From Chara braunii (lineage: Eukaryota; Streptophyta; Charophyceae; Charales; Characeae), in the NCBI GenBank assembly GCA_003427395.1, contig BFEA01000443.1:852906-916905 (forward strand): 64,000 nt of DNA, given 5' to 3'. Below, piece after piece: positions 42,367-54,151 of the stretch. Made by a program: the position numbers and the translations under genes. A model generated the notes under the pieces. That model saw only the letters and a program-made list of their open reading frames with translations, was not told the origin of the DNA and did not search any database. Position 1 is the first letter of the stretch; every line of letters begins with the position of its first letter.

Positions 42367-43680
42367 GTTTTAGACTTGCCTGGTGAGCTCATATGACCTC
42401 CAAAGGAAACTGAAGGTGGATCTGGTCGAACAAGCTGCCAAGGATCCGGACCTTAGTTTCATCCTTATCCCATCCTTAAGCAGATCAAGGATGGCACTAG
42501 CGGCCAGCCTTATTTTCACGAGTGCGAGGGTCTTGTATTCCGACGCTATGGGAAGTTGATTGTTTGTGTGTGCCCAACCATGCACCTCTCCGAACTCATT
42601 TCTTGGATCTGGCACAAGGTCGGAGTGGACACTCCGACTTTGAGAAAACTTATGAAAGTTTTTGCAGCAGTTTGATTGGCCGGGAATAAAGGGATCTGCT
42701 TAGAAGTTTATTGTTGAATGTCAAGTATGTTAGAGAACCAAGGTCCATAGGCACAAGCCTTATGGTCTGATGAAACCCCTCCCTATTCCTGGTGGGCCCG
42801 GCGAGTCGGTTTCCATTGATTTCACGGATATGGGAAAGGTGAGTGAGGGAGGAAATTCACAAGTCATGATCATCGTGGACCGTTTCTCGAATTTTTTGAA
42901 TTTGATTCCTTCACCTCCTCATGCCCCAACTGAGCTTGTGATCGAAGAATTTCATCAGCAGTACATTTTGTGGTTTGGCCACCCAAAACTTCTTGTGAGT
43001 GATCGGGACACAAGGTTCATTACTAAAGATTGGAAGGATTTCACCTCTCAAATCTACGACTTTAAACTCAACATGACTTCTGGTCAACACGTCGAAGCCA
43101 ATAGGTTGACCAAGAAAATCAATCAGACCGTTATTCAATTACTTTGCACGTTAATTGTTCCTTATCAGAACATGTGGGACAAAGAGTTATACAAAATGAA
43201 GGGGTTGTACAACAACTTCATTCACTCCTCGACTGGCGTGACACCAAATCAACTACAATACGGTTGGCAGTTGTGCAATCCTCTCTCCTATCTGTTCCCC
43301 GATCTGTCACCTAGACTGGCGCTCGGCATGCCTGGCTACGATGCCAATTATGCACACTTGCTCAAAGCTGCTATCGCAACAATGAACAAGCGTTAGCATA
43401 ACATGATTAAACATGCTTACAAGTCGCGCAAAGAAAGAAACTTTGAAGTAGGAAGTTATGTCTGAGTCAAAATGTCTGAATTTCTGATGAAGAGGGCATA
43501 TCACGGAAGCTTCTTCCACTCTACTATGGTCCTTGGCAAGTTCTAAAGGTGGAAGGGGGATGATTTTGGTCCTTCGTACGTGATTGACGTGCCTCCTCAT
43601 CTGCACACGTATCCGGTCTTTCACGCGTCCAAATTGTTTCCACACATCGATGATGAGACTTTTCCTTTTTGAGATCCTAT
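42367..43680 (+). pseudogene. Family B integrase core with Glu to Lys change
   Basis: The zinc-domain part (42,600-42,769) is crowded with stops (CQVC-stop-RTK). The core is open from 42,770: SVSIDFTDMG (Asp17), LLVSDRDTRF (Asp78), then EANRLTKKINQT. Aligned to element 1, the catalytic Glu falls on Lys115 (AAG at 43,112-43,114, GAG expected), and the nearby Arg is Gly in that element. The C-terminal strands (NFEVGSYV, GPSYVIDVPPHLHTYPVFHASKLFP) carry several stops. Confidence 0.82.
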
Positions 43681-43994
43681 GACACCTTGTGCTATCAACG
43701 GTGGCCATGAAATAGACAGAATTGTTTCCCTTGAAGGAAGAGGGAGGAACAGACAGTACAAAGTTGACTTCCTTTATACTGGATCGACCGAAAAGAGTTG
43801 CTAGAGAATGTTTCCCGTGTTGTTAACGCTTATGAACGACAGATCGTCGTCGGAAAGACCGCTGAGTTTTCTGCAACACTCACTCCTCACGGTTATACTG
43901 AAACTTTTTTTCTGATCTACGCCTACGACGCATTTCATCCCGCATCTGAATGAGTTACTCGCTCGAAGGGACCTCGCTCTTGAGAGGGGGGCAA
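43681..43994 (+). pseudogene. Family B chromodomain-like tail and polypurine tract
   Basis: HEIDRIVSLEGRGRNRQYKVDF is a chromodomain-type start, parallel to DIDRIVEH in element 1. Stops and a shift follow. GAGAGGGGGGCAA at 43,982-43,994 is the polypurine tract, placed directly before the LTR start TGTAATGACCC. Confidence 0.65.
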
Positions 43995-45100
43995 TGTAAT
44001 GACCCGCCAAAACACAGACTGAGAACACTGCTGATTTTTGCGATTTGCCGCTAAAATATATGCCTTGCTGAGATTCCCACATTCTGCTGTGATTTCTAAG
44101 TTTGTGTGTGTGTGCATGCTTGCTGGTCTGCGTGCTTGTCTGAGTGCTTGTCGTCCTGAGTGTGTGTGTGACCCCCAAGGGTACTTGCTGGTTCATAGGG
44201 CCCGCGGGGCCGGTACTTACCTGTGGCTGTGACTTTGAGGATTGCAGTGGGGAAAACATTCAAGTAGCGAGGGTAGGCCCATGACACTTAGAGCAGCGGG
44301 AAAAACACTCAAGTAGCAGGTAGGTCGGTACCACTCAAGTAGTGGTAGAAGTGTCGGCTACTGGAGGCCGAGCAAAAATTGAAAAAAGTTGGCATTTTTA
44401 GAGGCCCGGTAACGGTAGGTTAGAGATAGGCTGGTACCAGTCCAAGTAGCCTTAGTCTAGGGCCTGTCCGGACGATATCAGATCCTGCAATGATTATTCC
44501 CTCCGAAAGGGAGGAGGTACGGTTGTTGGGAGGCTGCTCAGCCTAGGAAGTCAGCGCCCAAGAGGCCAGTAGGCCGCTATATCTTCAGGAGGAGCACACA
44601 GCAACTCATTTATGGTGTGCAAGGATTGGCGACATCCTACTGGAGCCAAGCGCTGGACTTGGGAGCGCGGCTAGGAAGAGGAGAGCAGTTGGGCGCTCAG
44701 CCTGGCTATGGTGAGCAGCCCAGCCAGAGGAGGAGGAAGAAGGGGGCGCAGGAGGAGAGTGGCGAGGTACGTACCTGGGTATGGTGGACACCATCTTCAT
44801 CACCTTGTTGGGTGCTGCATCTGGAAGGCCCCAGTTGGGGTAGTACCAGACCAAGGAAGCTCGAGGCAGAGTCACGCATGGCGGCTTAGTGAGCAGTGGC
44901 ATATCTGCTTTGTGTTCTTTTTTGGACAGGAGTGCAGCGACATATCTGCTTTGCGTCGTCCTTTGCACAGGAGGGCAGAGCTCTTAGTAGTCCGCCATAG
45001 CCTAGGCATGTGAGAGGAGGAAGAAGGGGGAAGCCATAGCTATGGTGGACCTGTTATTGTGTTAGCAATAAGAGGGAACTTCGGATATTGATTCTGGTTC
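43995..45100 (+). repeat. Family B 3' LTR (end uncertain)
   Basis: Begins TGTAATGACCCGCC after the polypurine tract. It contains four CAAGTAG cores at 44,261, 44,310, 44,336 and 44,443, one in a perfect hairpin TACCACT-CAAGT-AGTGGTA (44,329-44,347). The 3' end is not fixed because no partner LTR is present; ATT repeats at 45,112-45,126 may lie beyond it. Confidence 0.5.
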
Positions 45101-45282
45101 ATCCACTCATTGTTATTATTATTATTGGGAGAATAAGATTGGCGAAGTCAAGGAGGAGGAGGAAGGTGGAGAGAGAAGCGGTATTTGTCATTGGTCTTGC
45201 TGATGCACATCTTCTTCTTCTTCTTCTTCTTCTTCTTCTTCTTTTTCTTTCTCTTTTCTTTGGTCTTTATCTCTTTGCCAGT
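45101..45282. other. ATT and TTC microsatellites between families B and D
   Basis: Short ATT run at 45,112-45,126 and a CTT/TTC tract at 45,210-45,262. No gene. Confidence 0.6.
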
Positions 45283-46140
45283 TCGGCCTGTGGGACCAGG
45301 CCGTGGCCAGACCCCACAGGCCGTGTGCTGTTCCAGTCCTGCCCAGTATCACTGTCGGTACCAGGCCAGTCCAGTCCAGTTAGTCAGTCCGTTGGGGGTA
45401 TACCCCAGCTGTTGTCTGTTTTTCATGATTCTTCATGTTTGCACTGTTGGAGTACGTGCGGTGTAGAGTCTTGCGTCGAAGCTGCGCTGCCCCTTCCAGC
45501 TCCATCTCCACTTCCTCCTTCCTCAACCCCTTCTTCTCCATCCTGTCGGACCGCCATCCCGGCGGGTCCGGCACACTGGTATCAAAGTGGGAACGGTCCC
45601 CGCTCCCACCCGCCCTGCCCCCCCGCACTTAACAGAGGGAAACGGTGTAATCCCGATAGCGGGATTTTGAGGGCTTTTCAGGGGGTTTTGGGGAAAAAAC
45701 AGCGGAAAACGGTGTTCAGACACAACGTCGTGGAGAGAGGACACGTGGTGAAAAAGGAGAGGACTATCAGGCCAAGGCCGCCGCATGCACGCATGCGCTG
45801 TCGGAGGGCGAGGTGTCCCGACCCTCCTGTGTGCTGGCTCGTACTCTGTACTCGTTCCTCGCTCGTTCGCCGCGGCTCGCCAGGTTGTTCCTGAGCCTTC
45901 GCGTTGCTCCTGGAATGTCTGGGTGGTACTCTGTAGTGGACCGGTCCGGTTGGTGTCCTTCCTAGCAAGAGGGGCGCCACTGGACTTTCCATTGGTCCAC
46001 GCAGGCTCGGCGCCCTGCTGTACAGCAGAGCACTACCAGCCTCTGGCCGTGGTAGCCGCCGGGTTCGCCCAAGGACGCGGAAGTAAACAAACCGACGAGG
46101 TCTTTTCGGCTGCAAGCCGAGTGTCCCTTGGACAGGTTAT
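45283..46140 (+). repeat. Family D LTR end, PBS and leader (plus copy)
   Basis: The LTR part ends GGTCCGGCACA at 45,575, then TGGTATCAAAGTGGGAACGG (45,577-45,596), an iMet-type PBS. The leader continues with CCGATAGCGGGATTTTG, shared with the minus copy near 37,890-37,910. The palindrome GGGGTATACCCC is at about 45,397-45,408. No Gag is readable before the N gap. Confidence 0.65.
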
Positions 46141-46189
46141 GGGTTAGGTGCTTGGAGCGGTGGTCGCTGTCAGAGAAAAGGGGGGCTAA

Positions 46190-46281
46190 GCAAAAAAAAA
46201 AAAAAAAAAAAANNNNNNNNNNNNNNNNNNNNNNNNNNNNNNNNNNNNNNNNNNNNNNNNNNNNNNNNNNNNNNNNNNNNN

Positions 46282-46316
<35 letters not shown>
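46190..46316. other. Poly-A tract containing a 69-base N gap
   Basis: N at 46,213-46,281 with A runs on both sides. Probably an assembly gap across a long homopolymer. Confidence 0.9.
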
Positions 46317-46318
<2 letters not shown>

Positions 46319-47014
46319 TAAAAAGAAAAATGAAAAGAAAGCTAGAGGTCTAATTTGCGCGATTGAACTTCTTTATTATTATTATTATTAGTAGTAGTAG
46401 TAGTATTTTTGAACTCTCAAATGCGGCTTTCTTTTGATTGTAGTTACTTCGCGGGAATGGTCGTCAACGGTTCGAATTCGAACCCGAATAGTCTGATGGC
46501 CTAAGACTGTCAGGCCCTACGTTTCCCAATTTTGTGAGTCTAATCGGCGGGTCGCGATTATTGTTGTACCCCAAAATAGGGGCACCCGGGGCCGCTTCTG
46601 TAGAAACCTCGTCACCCCCTGTAGGAGGTCATGAACCCCCTCTTTGCCATCGGACGCGGGTGCCCGACGGCAATAGCTCGAGGGCTTCTCTTGAGGGGAA
46701 AATCTGGTAGCTGGGATCCCGTTATGGGACAACCGTGCGCCGACTGTTGTTCTATAGGCTGAGATGCAATGAATGCTGGACTTCTACTTTCTATAAAAGA
46801 AAGTGGTCTCCCGTTCTTCTTCACTAGAGCGTAGAGGGTGCACTTGCTGTTACTTGTTAGTGAGAGCTAGTGGTAGTGAGTTGAGGCCCTCGGCTCTTGA
46901 CTGCCTGGGTTGGCTAAAGCTTGCGCGAATTGGAAGGTAGGACGGTGAGGTGAGTTGGTAGACCTATTGTGCACGCGTGCGTCGAGTATCGGCTCTGGCT
47001 ATTTCTAGTGGAAG
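46317..47014. other. Gene-free stretch with a 16-bp palindrome
   Basis: GGTTCGAATTCGAACC at 46,469-46,484 is a perfect palindrome, so a B-box-like word is present on both strands. No A box or cloverleaf accompanies it. (TAT)n and (AGT)n short repeats lie at 46,372-46,404. Confidence 0.5.
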
Positions 47015-47620
47015 GTGGCTATGGCGCGGAGCAACGGCCTTTTTGGCTATAGGCCAAGGCATTTAAGGTTCTACTGGAGTTCGGAGCCCATGCGTGAAGA
47101 CGGAGCTACGGTGGATGCCTGCCTGCGTTACACCAAACGTGACGGGCTGGCTAGACTAAAGATCAACGTCTACGGGGGGAAGGAGCGAGAAATGAGGGTG
47201 GACAAGAAAGTCCAGGGCGTGGTTACTGAGGTTCGGGATTGAGCCGAGCAGAGGTGCAGAAGGGACGGAGTAACCCCGACCCTGAAGGTCACGGTCACTT
47301 ACCACAAGGAAGAGACTACCATGAGTAGTACTGAGCGAGAGCAGCAGGAGTTGGACCGGGACTCAGAGGCTGAGTCCGAGGCTAGCGATGCGCAGACACA
47401 GTCGTGGCATGGGCTGGAGCAATGAAGGAAAGAACACCCGGTCGCGGAGTCCGTAGAGGACGGTCTTGAGGCCAGTTCAGCTCAGCGGAGGGACTGAGAC
47501 GGAGAGGCAGTTATACAAGAGGGGCGTGTGGGACTCAGAGGGGATATACGGAGGCTGACGCACGATACGAAGACACGTGGAGCGGACACTAGCGGAGAGC
47601 AGCTGGTATGCTTAGAGTGC
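47015..47620 (+). pseudogene. Hypothetical ORF fragment, unrecognised
   Basis: An open frame of 75 codons (MAMARSNGLFGYRPRHLRFY...) ends at TGA 47,240-47,242; the same frame continues as EETTMSSTEREQQELDRDSEAESEASD with further stops. The composition (charged, Glu/Ser-rich tail) is like a Gag linker, but no motif proves it. It may be a fragment of the retroelement that carries the Gag at 55.3 kb. Confidence 0.25.
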
Positions 47621-50600
47621 TAACGTCCATTTGACACTCGCGTGCAAGATGTTAATGCGACATGCTTGAAAGCCAGATCGAGGGAGCTGATTGCAGTCTG
47701 AGGGAAAGAGGCTAAAGCAGCAAAAGCGTGAGGTGGTTATCCTCGTGTGCTGGACCCGGAGAGAGACATGAGGGGCAAAGAGAGAGAGAGAGTGAGAGAG
47801 AAAGAGACTTGACGCGCGGGTCCCCACCGAAAGAGAAGGACTGCTGTTGATAGCAGCAAGGGTGTATGACTCACTGCTCTCCGCGCGTCTGACTATCCTC
47901 CATCACTGGTGCAGAGATGGTCGTAGCGAACGCCTAGCCTAGGCTCACAGGTGATTGAATGAGGGAGCAAAGAGTCTGGGCGGTGGAGAAAAGTATGGTT
48001 CTTTGGAGGCACGGTTGAACCCCAAGGTTGACGCCAATCCCTCGCAACGATCTTCATCTGGGGCGCCGCGAAGAGGAGGTAGTAAGGAGAGACGTGAGAA
48101 TACGGAGGGTAAAAGATGGGGCGTTCTTTTTGGCTGACGACAACGGCTCAGAAGGGACTTCAAGACTCGACTGCAAAAACTACAGGATGGGCGTAAACTG
48201 ATCGCGCGCGCGCCTTGTAGTGATCTGATAATGACAAGGAGACGGAACGGCTTGGCCATACGCCCGTTATGTTGACTCCCTCTCCCTTGTCTAGATGACG
48301 AGGTCGGATGGAATCGGCGGCAGTGGATAGCGTAAGGCTTCGCTGACCCTCACCAGTCCGAGAACGCTGATGATATACAGGGTAGTTCATAGTGGAATGA
48401 ACTCAGAACTCGGGGTGAAGTGTAGACTTACTGGCTGGGGCATGAATGATGTACTGCAGTGTCGAGCACCTGATTCATTTTGGGACTTCTTTGAGAGGTT
48501 ATGTATGATGAGGGTTAACCGTCTTGCCCCTATCCTCCTCTGCTCGATCTGCGATACACGACGTGTTTTACTTTGCAAGTGGAGCATTACTGATACGATA
48601 ATCTCATGTTTGGAATAACTATTGGCGAGAGTCGTAACACGCCCGTGTTGTTTGTCATTTTACTGAGTACAAGTAAAGTCAACTGCAGAGAAATGGTAGT
48701 GCTCCCAGCTAGTCGTCTTTTGTGTTTTCCGGTATCGAAAGGACAGTCACCGTGATTTCTGAGTATTAGTCGTGGGACTTAGTGAATAAAGTGTAGATGG
48801 GTTATCAGAAGAACCAACAGCAAGCCAGGGCTCAGTTGTATAATTTTCGAGTGATCGGAGTTCCTATTTCCTTTTGTGACGCGACTTCATAAGATTGTTC
48901 AAGCGTGAAGGTGATTTGATCTAGACATTGCTCGCGCAAGCCGCTGGGGCAGGTTGTTCTCTGAGTCTGACGACTACTGATAAACTCTAAGTATGATTGG
49001 TGTTTCTTCTCCAGTTGATCTTGAGGCCAACTGAGGCAAGGGTTTTCTTGCCCTTAAACTGTTGTCCCTGGTATCTATTACTCTCTGTTGTGGTTGAGGC
49101 TCGTCGTGCTACTCCGGGTGAAAGCTAGTATGGGTGTGTGAGTGAGTGGTAAGAAAGATCGGATGTATGCTAAACGTGATTAAGTCGAAGCAAGAACTTC
49201 CTACTATAAGTTTTCTCGACTTCTATAACTAGTTGACTACACACCCCTCTCGAAACAGGCACCTGCAAAGAAAAAATGGAAAACACTCTAGCCGACTAGA
49301 GTTGCTGAGCTTATCGAAGGGTGCAGAGTTACCTGTGCTCTTCGACTGAGCCCTAGCCAGCTAGCAGGTGATTGGTGAAGAAGAAGGTGAGTGATGTCCG
49401 CGAAAGTAGTAAGGCCCACTATCTGATGGAAAATAAACGACGGGTTTTAAAGGGAATTGCCCATCTGTTGGCCAAATACCTCCTGGATTGGGACTAGCAG
49501 TTGCGTCACGCTTTTTTTTGCTGACCAAAACTGAATGAGCGAAAAGTAATTGAGAAGCATGTGAATTTTGTGCCTCTTTATAGCAGATTACTCAACCTTG
49601 AGCCAATCGGAGCTCTGCCTTTTCAATGCTTCAGATCTCGAGCAATCTCTCGACTGAATCCAATGCTTTGTCTGACTATACTCTGGTAGGTTAGATCGAA
49701 CATGAGGTTCAGACGAGGGAGTAATGAGCGGGTACAACCCTCATATCGTTGAATTAAGTGTTTGGCGAAGAGGTTGATGTCGCATGATTGGGCTTATGTT
49801 AATCTTGCCTCGGTTGAGTAAATCAAGGGAAAGATCGTAACCCTGGATGGATCGTACGTGTCGAACATGAGGGATCGTGCTAGTTGCACCCTACTCAAAC
49901 GCTCGAGCAGACGGATGAATTCTCAATGTTTGTTCTTACAGCCCACCTAGGAATATTGGTTGGTGGCACCGTCCGGGTTGCATGCAGAGGGAATCAGTCC
50001 TCCTCGCATTGGCAGTACGGGGAAGTCTATAGTCACAAATGCTCCAAGTGCTTTTGTTCTTCTAAAGATGGTCCCCTTTGTTCACTGTTGTTAAGCACTC
50101 GAAAGAGACAGTTCATGTTACGAGGAATGTTCTATTTGGAGACTCCGTGACTGTTAGTGCAGAGTGAATTATTACTTGTGCCTCATGAGAACCCTCGCTC
50201 TCTTTCTAATGAGCTCGTAGAGTTTGCATCATTTGCGTGTACTACTGTGAGACTCACTGTAATGTCCGAGAGTTGTCCCTAGCTAATGTTACTCAAACAT
50301 TTTCCCGGGCAAGCCTCGTCGTTGACATCAAGCCCTGCTTGCTCGTTCAGAGGTCTGCTGCCAGTTCGAACTCAGATATTGACCCAGGGTGACTCGCGTC
50401 TGTGGGATTGCGCAACTATCAAATGACGTTTGATCTCGTGGCCCGAGCTAGGTACCTGGCCGATGGCAATTGCAAGTCACCCTCTCTGAGAAATCAATTA
50501 TGATCACTTTGGACAATCTTCCCTTATCAGAAAATTGTGTCATAACTAAACTGAGCTAGAGGTTGGCTTTGGATGAATTGAGGTCTATAATTGCCCCGAC

Positions 50601-52293
50601 GGAGGACTGTTGTCGTTTTTGCTTTCAAGTCGATAGTTTTGTGTGGTAATACCCACTCTCTACTAGTACAAGTCTATTCCCAGTTTTGAGCTCGGATCAT
50701 GAACAAGGCGTGAACCACTTGATATCCGAGCGTGAAGAGCTACTTGTAGAACCTTGAGCAGCAAGCGCTCAGATCAAGGGTAGTCTGCCTTGTCCGATAA
50801 GGTCAGCAAACTATTATACCCACGGTTGCTGCACCTCGTGGGTCAAGGAGAGATGTAGTGTGACTGTAATCATGATCTGAGCAACAAAGGTAACTGGGAG
50901 AAGCAATCAGGGACAGTCTGGAACCAAAGAGACTAAAGTATCCTCATGTGAGCAGTAACAAAATACACGAAGTGCAACAGCAGACTCCGTCCATGAGCTA
51001 ACCGGCATTAAGTCAGTTCTCTGTCAGCTCTCAATCAACCCCTCCGTCGTTCATGTTTTTTTTTTTGGGGTTATCCGTTTGAAGTAACCAGTGTTTAATC
51101 ACTTTCAATCGATACAGAGCTTAGAGTCAGACAGACAGTGTCTACATCGGAGGAGACACTTGTATGTGAATGCAACTTAGCTGCTTTAGGAGAGTGAGTC
51201 GATGCATACTATCCTCACTCAGAACGTACCAGATCGCCTGATACCCTGCAAACTCAGACCTTCACAGGCTTAACCGGTACTCGGTAAGGCATAATCCATA
51301 CTCAGCTGATTTATTTTGGCCGACTCGGCGGTTGCAAACTCGATTAATAACGAACTTGGACAACTCCCCACAGACTCAAGCGGAAATCTGACAAGCTAAC
51401 AAATAGACTCAGTGAACTCAGATTATCACAAAATTCGGTTAATACCCGGCATAATCAATCACAAACTCAATTTTCAGGCTATGCAATATTTGGGTTTAGA
51501 CTCAGCAGATGAACCCAGATTCAGCGAACTCAGTGCAGACTCAGTGAGCTAAGTATAAACCCAATAACTGAGCACAGATTTCGCAAACAGCTAACTCTCA
51601 TTTGTTTGGTCTATTCGAATTTCCCAACCAGGGGCTGTCAGCAACCTACTTACTAGAAGAGACCAAGGCAAAGATCCTTCGGAAACCAACCTTCAGCGGA
51701 CCCCGTGGTCTCACGCACAGGGGTCAATGAAAAGATGTTCTGCAGAAAGATTGGGAGTGAGAAAAGACTGAGGGTGACCTGCACATTGCACCAAAACAAA
51801 GATGAGGGCTGGGAAGAAAGGGTTACACAAGATCTCCGTTATAAGACAAGACTCATGATGGAACAGGCTCTAAAGCAAGTGAAGAACCCGACACATATTG
51901 AGTACACCTTCTACATCCATGGATCGGACCGATGACTCCATATCACCCTCTCATCAGTAGGATCCGTTGAGAATGCAAGGAAAGTTGTGGTCGGTGATCA
52001 GTAAAAGAGTTTTTGTCTTTAGTTTCGGGAGAAACGAGCTTGCATCAGGTAGGAGTGAACTACGAGAAGACTGGGAAGGTCAGAAATCTGGCCACACCCA
52101 GGTACGTTACATCACCAGGGCATGATCAACAGTCAAAGCGGCCTCAAAACTGAAAAAATCATAAAAGAACAATTAACACACTCATGAGTGCAGTCCAATC
52201 ATTTCAAGTCCTTGGGTCGGTCTTGACTTGTCTCAATCAGATCTCTTCCAAGGAGGCATTCCAGTATGGGTATGTCAGTGCAGTCGGTTTTAA
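47621..52293. other. Mostly gene-free stretch
   Basis: No domain recognised. ACTCAG-type words are frequent at 51,300-51,600 (for example CAGACTCAGTGAGCTAAG), giving a loose repetitive texture. An open frame at 51,705-51,935 (VTCTLHQNKDEGWEERV... IEYTFYIHGSDR) has protein-like composition and lies upstream of the tandem-domain ORFs, but I cannot link it to them. Confidence 0.4.
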
Positions 52294-52465
52294 ACCGGCG
52301 AAGATCGCAATTGAAGGGTCTTACTCGAAGCCGGACGCACACAACAGGAAGGGATTTGCTTTATTTTATTTATTTTATTTATTGCAAACGCATCCAAAAT
52401 CTTGCGTGACAGCCTGTTGGCTTTCCGGTCGCCTGAAGCGGTCCGACTGGAAAAAAAGTGCGACA
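52294..52465 (+). repeat. 172-bp direct repeat, left copy
   Basis: Runs from ACCGGCGAAGATCGC to AAAAAAAGTGCGACA. The copy at 57,642-57,813 has the same length and orientation. It contains TTTATTTTATTTATT, which on the other strand gives AATAAA-type signals. No terminal inverted repeat is visible. Confidence 0.85.
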
Positions 52466-52892
52466 AAAATGACGCCTTTGGTGGGGACATGGAAAATTTT
52501 CGTGTCCGGAACAAGCTTGGGTCAGCAAACAGCTTTAAGCTTTGATTAGGCGTTCAGAACTGTTGACAATTTCATAATTTTCCAGACTGATTTTGCAATC
52601 TTTTCTTGAGTCATTATTCTCTTGAAAAACCTAATTTCTAACTGATTTCTATCTTTCCTTGTGTGAGGTACCACACTGGACTGGAGAAGGAGGTTGATAT
52701 TATTGACTGGAGAGAATCAGACTTGATATCAGGTATGTCTTATGAGCCTATGATGTCCTTGGAACACTGAGAAGGGAAAGAAAGAATCAAGAGCTCGGAG
52801 ACTTTAACAAGAATGCTAACTTCTGATCCATTGAGAGAACTCTCGAAAGCAACTATCAAAGGAATATTCCTCTAAAAGTATGAGCATTGTTG
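52466..52892. other. Gene-free stretch before the tandem-domain ORFs
   Basis: No ORF with features. If the 172-bp repeats are LTRs a PBS should lie near 52,466, but I see no tRNA-like match. Confidence 0.4.
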
Positions 52893-53216
52893 GGTCTACC
52901 GTTCTGGCGATTCGGCTATCAGCGTAGTGCTAACTCGCTTCTTGGAGGGAGATATCTATGATATTTGTCCTTATGTCAAGAAGGGAGACTAAGGTGAGAC
53001 CTTTAATTGGCTATAGGGAATTGCAATTCAATCTCTTTATGATGAGAAAACAGACATAATCAAGCAAAAGAAGAGAGTGGAATGAGGTGTGATGTCAGTA
53101 ACATATGAAACTGTTCCGATCCCTCCTATTCCTGACAGCTATTGTGATGGGACTAACTGGTTGCCAATTATCAGCATGGTGCTGACGTTGGAGAAAAGGA
53201 CTGGTGGTCATGAGAA
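52893..53216 (+). pseudogene. Tandem domain copy R0, degenerate
   Basis: The reading SVVLTRFLEGDIYDICPYVKK (52,921 on) lines up with YVLTFYFIDLDTYDVRVYVPK of the next ORF. The later part, YDEKTDIIKQKKRVE, then NWLPIISMVLTLEKR, matches HDEKRRLERARES and NWSAMIDLVWKVKR of copy R2. Several stops interrupt it. The function of this domain is unknown to me. Confidence 0.55.
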
Positions 53217-53261
53217 CTAAAGAAACTTCAGCAGAGGAAATCAGACACGGAAGGTTGAAAT

Positions 53262-53705
53262 TTGGCTGAGGTTCATGCCCAAGTCAAGAGAAGGTCGAGT
53301 GTGTTCCCATATGAGGCTGTCAGATATGAGATGGTCGAGAGCGGATGGGAGCAGGAACGATTATATGTACTGACATTTTATTTTATAGACCTGGATACAT
53401 ATGATGTGAGAGTTTATGTTCCAAAGGAAAGAAGTATTGAAGCGGTGTATGGGAGATGTTGGGGATTTGCTAAAGAGGTTGTACTGAAAGAGAAAGAGAG
53501 ATTTAAGAGGAAAAATAAGAACTTCACCGGATCTACTCGGTTTACTGTCTTTGAGGGGTTTCTAGCTCCTCCCTTGCCCGATATAAATTTGTCAAGAGAA
53601 AATTGGTCTGAGGTGGTTGAGTTTGCTTTGAAAGTGAAACGAGATCAAAGAGTCAAATGGACCGACGCTATATACCCTCAAGAGAGAAAACTATGCTTAG
53701 ACTGA
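53262..53705 (+). CDS. Unrecognised ORF, tandem domain copy R1
   Basis: 147 codons from an ATG-less or in-frame TTG-type start; the first Met-like codon used is at 53,262. Pattern: YEMVESG..ERLYVLTFYFIDLDTYDVRVYV, a Lys/Glu-rich helix (VVLKEKERFKRKNKNF), TVFEGFLAPPLP, then NWSEVVEFALKVKRDQ. The same order recurs in R0, R2 and R3. No catalytic motif, signal peptide or membrane segment is evident. It overlaps the next ORF by 49 bases. It could be a decayed segment of one long retroelement protein. The gene start is uncertain. Confidence 0.5.
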   Translation: MAEVHAQVKRRSSVFPYEAVRYEMVESGWEQERLYVLTFYFIDLDTYDVRVYVPKERSIEAVYGRCWGFAKEVVLKEKERFKRKNKNFTGSTRFTVFEGFLAPPLPDINLSRENWSEVVEFALKVKRDQRVKWTDAIYPQERKLCLD

Positions 53706-54151
53706 TAAGAGGACATAGGGGGTTGAGTAAGGCTGAATCAGATAAACTGTTAAATTCCCTCAATTCTATAGCGACTAGAGTCGTAATCTGCTATGAGATC
53801 GTGAGATGTGAGGTCATAAAGAAACCAGGGCGAGAATATAACAGTCTGTATGTTCTCACCTGCTATTTTATTGATCTTGATGAGTATGATATTGAGATTT
53901 CTGTATCAAAACAAAGATTTGAAAAGTGTACAAAAGGTACGTGTTGGCAACGAGCGTCGGATCTTGTGCATGATGAGAAAAGAAGGTTAGAACGAGCGAG
54001 GGAGAGTTTCTCCTTTAGTACATCTGTCAGACCTTTCATTGGAATACTATCTTCACATGTTGAAGGACTTACATTCTCGAGACACAATTGGTCAGCCATG
54101 ATAGATCTTGTATGGAAAGTGAAGAGATCCCAAGAAAAATACTCTCAGTAG
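53657..54151 (+). CDS. Unrecognised ORF, tandem domain copy R2
   Basis: 164 codons. The domain begins near residue 43: ICYEIVRCEV, SLYVLTCYFIDLDEYDIEISV, a Lys/Arg-rich helix (HDEKRRLERARESF), GILSSHVEGLTF, NWSAMIDLVWKVKRSQ. It resembles R1 over its full length, and the shared LYVLT phrase is 485 bases after that of R1. It ends at TAG 54,149-54,151 and overlaps the next ORF by 64 bases; the neighbouring frames suggest one ancestral reading broken by frameshifts. Confidence 0.5.
   Translation: MDRRYIPSREKTMLRLIRGHRGLSKAESDKLLNSLNSIATRVVICYEIVRCEVIKKPGREYNSLYVLTCYFIDLDEYDIEISVSKQRFEKCTKGTCWQRASDLVHDEKRRLERARESFSFSTSVRPFIGILSSHVEGLTFSRHNWSAMIDLVWKVKRSQEKYSQ

Noticed and set aside
45088-45894. 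268-codon plus-strand frame as a host gene
   Set aside because: It spans a TTC microsatellite (poly-Leu) and the family D LTR and leader; no domain.
46469-46484. tRNA gene from GGTTCGAATTCGAACC
   Set aside because: No A box, no cloverleaf; the word is a palindrome.
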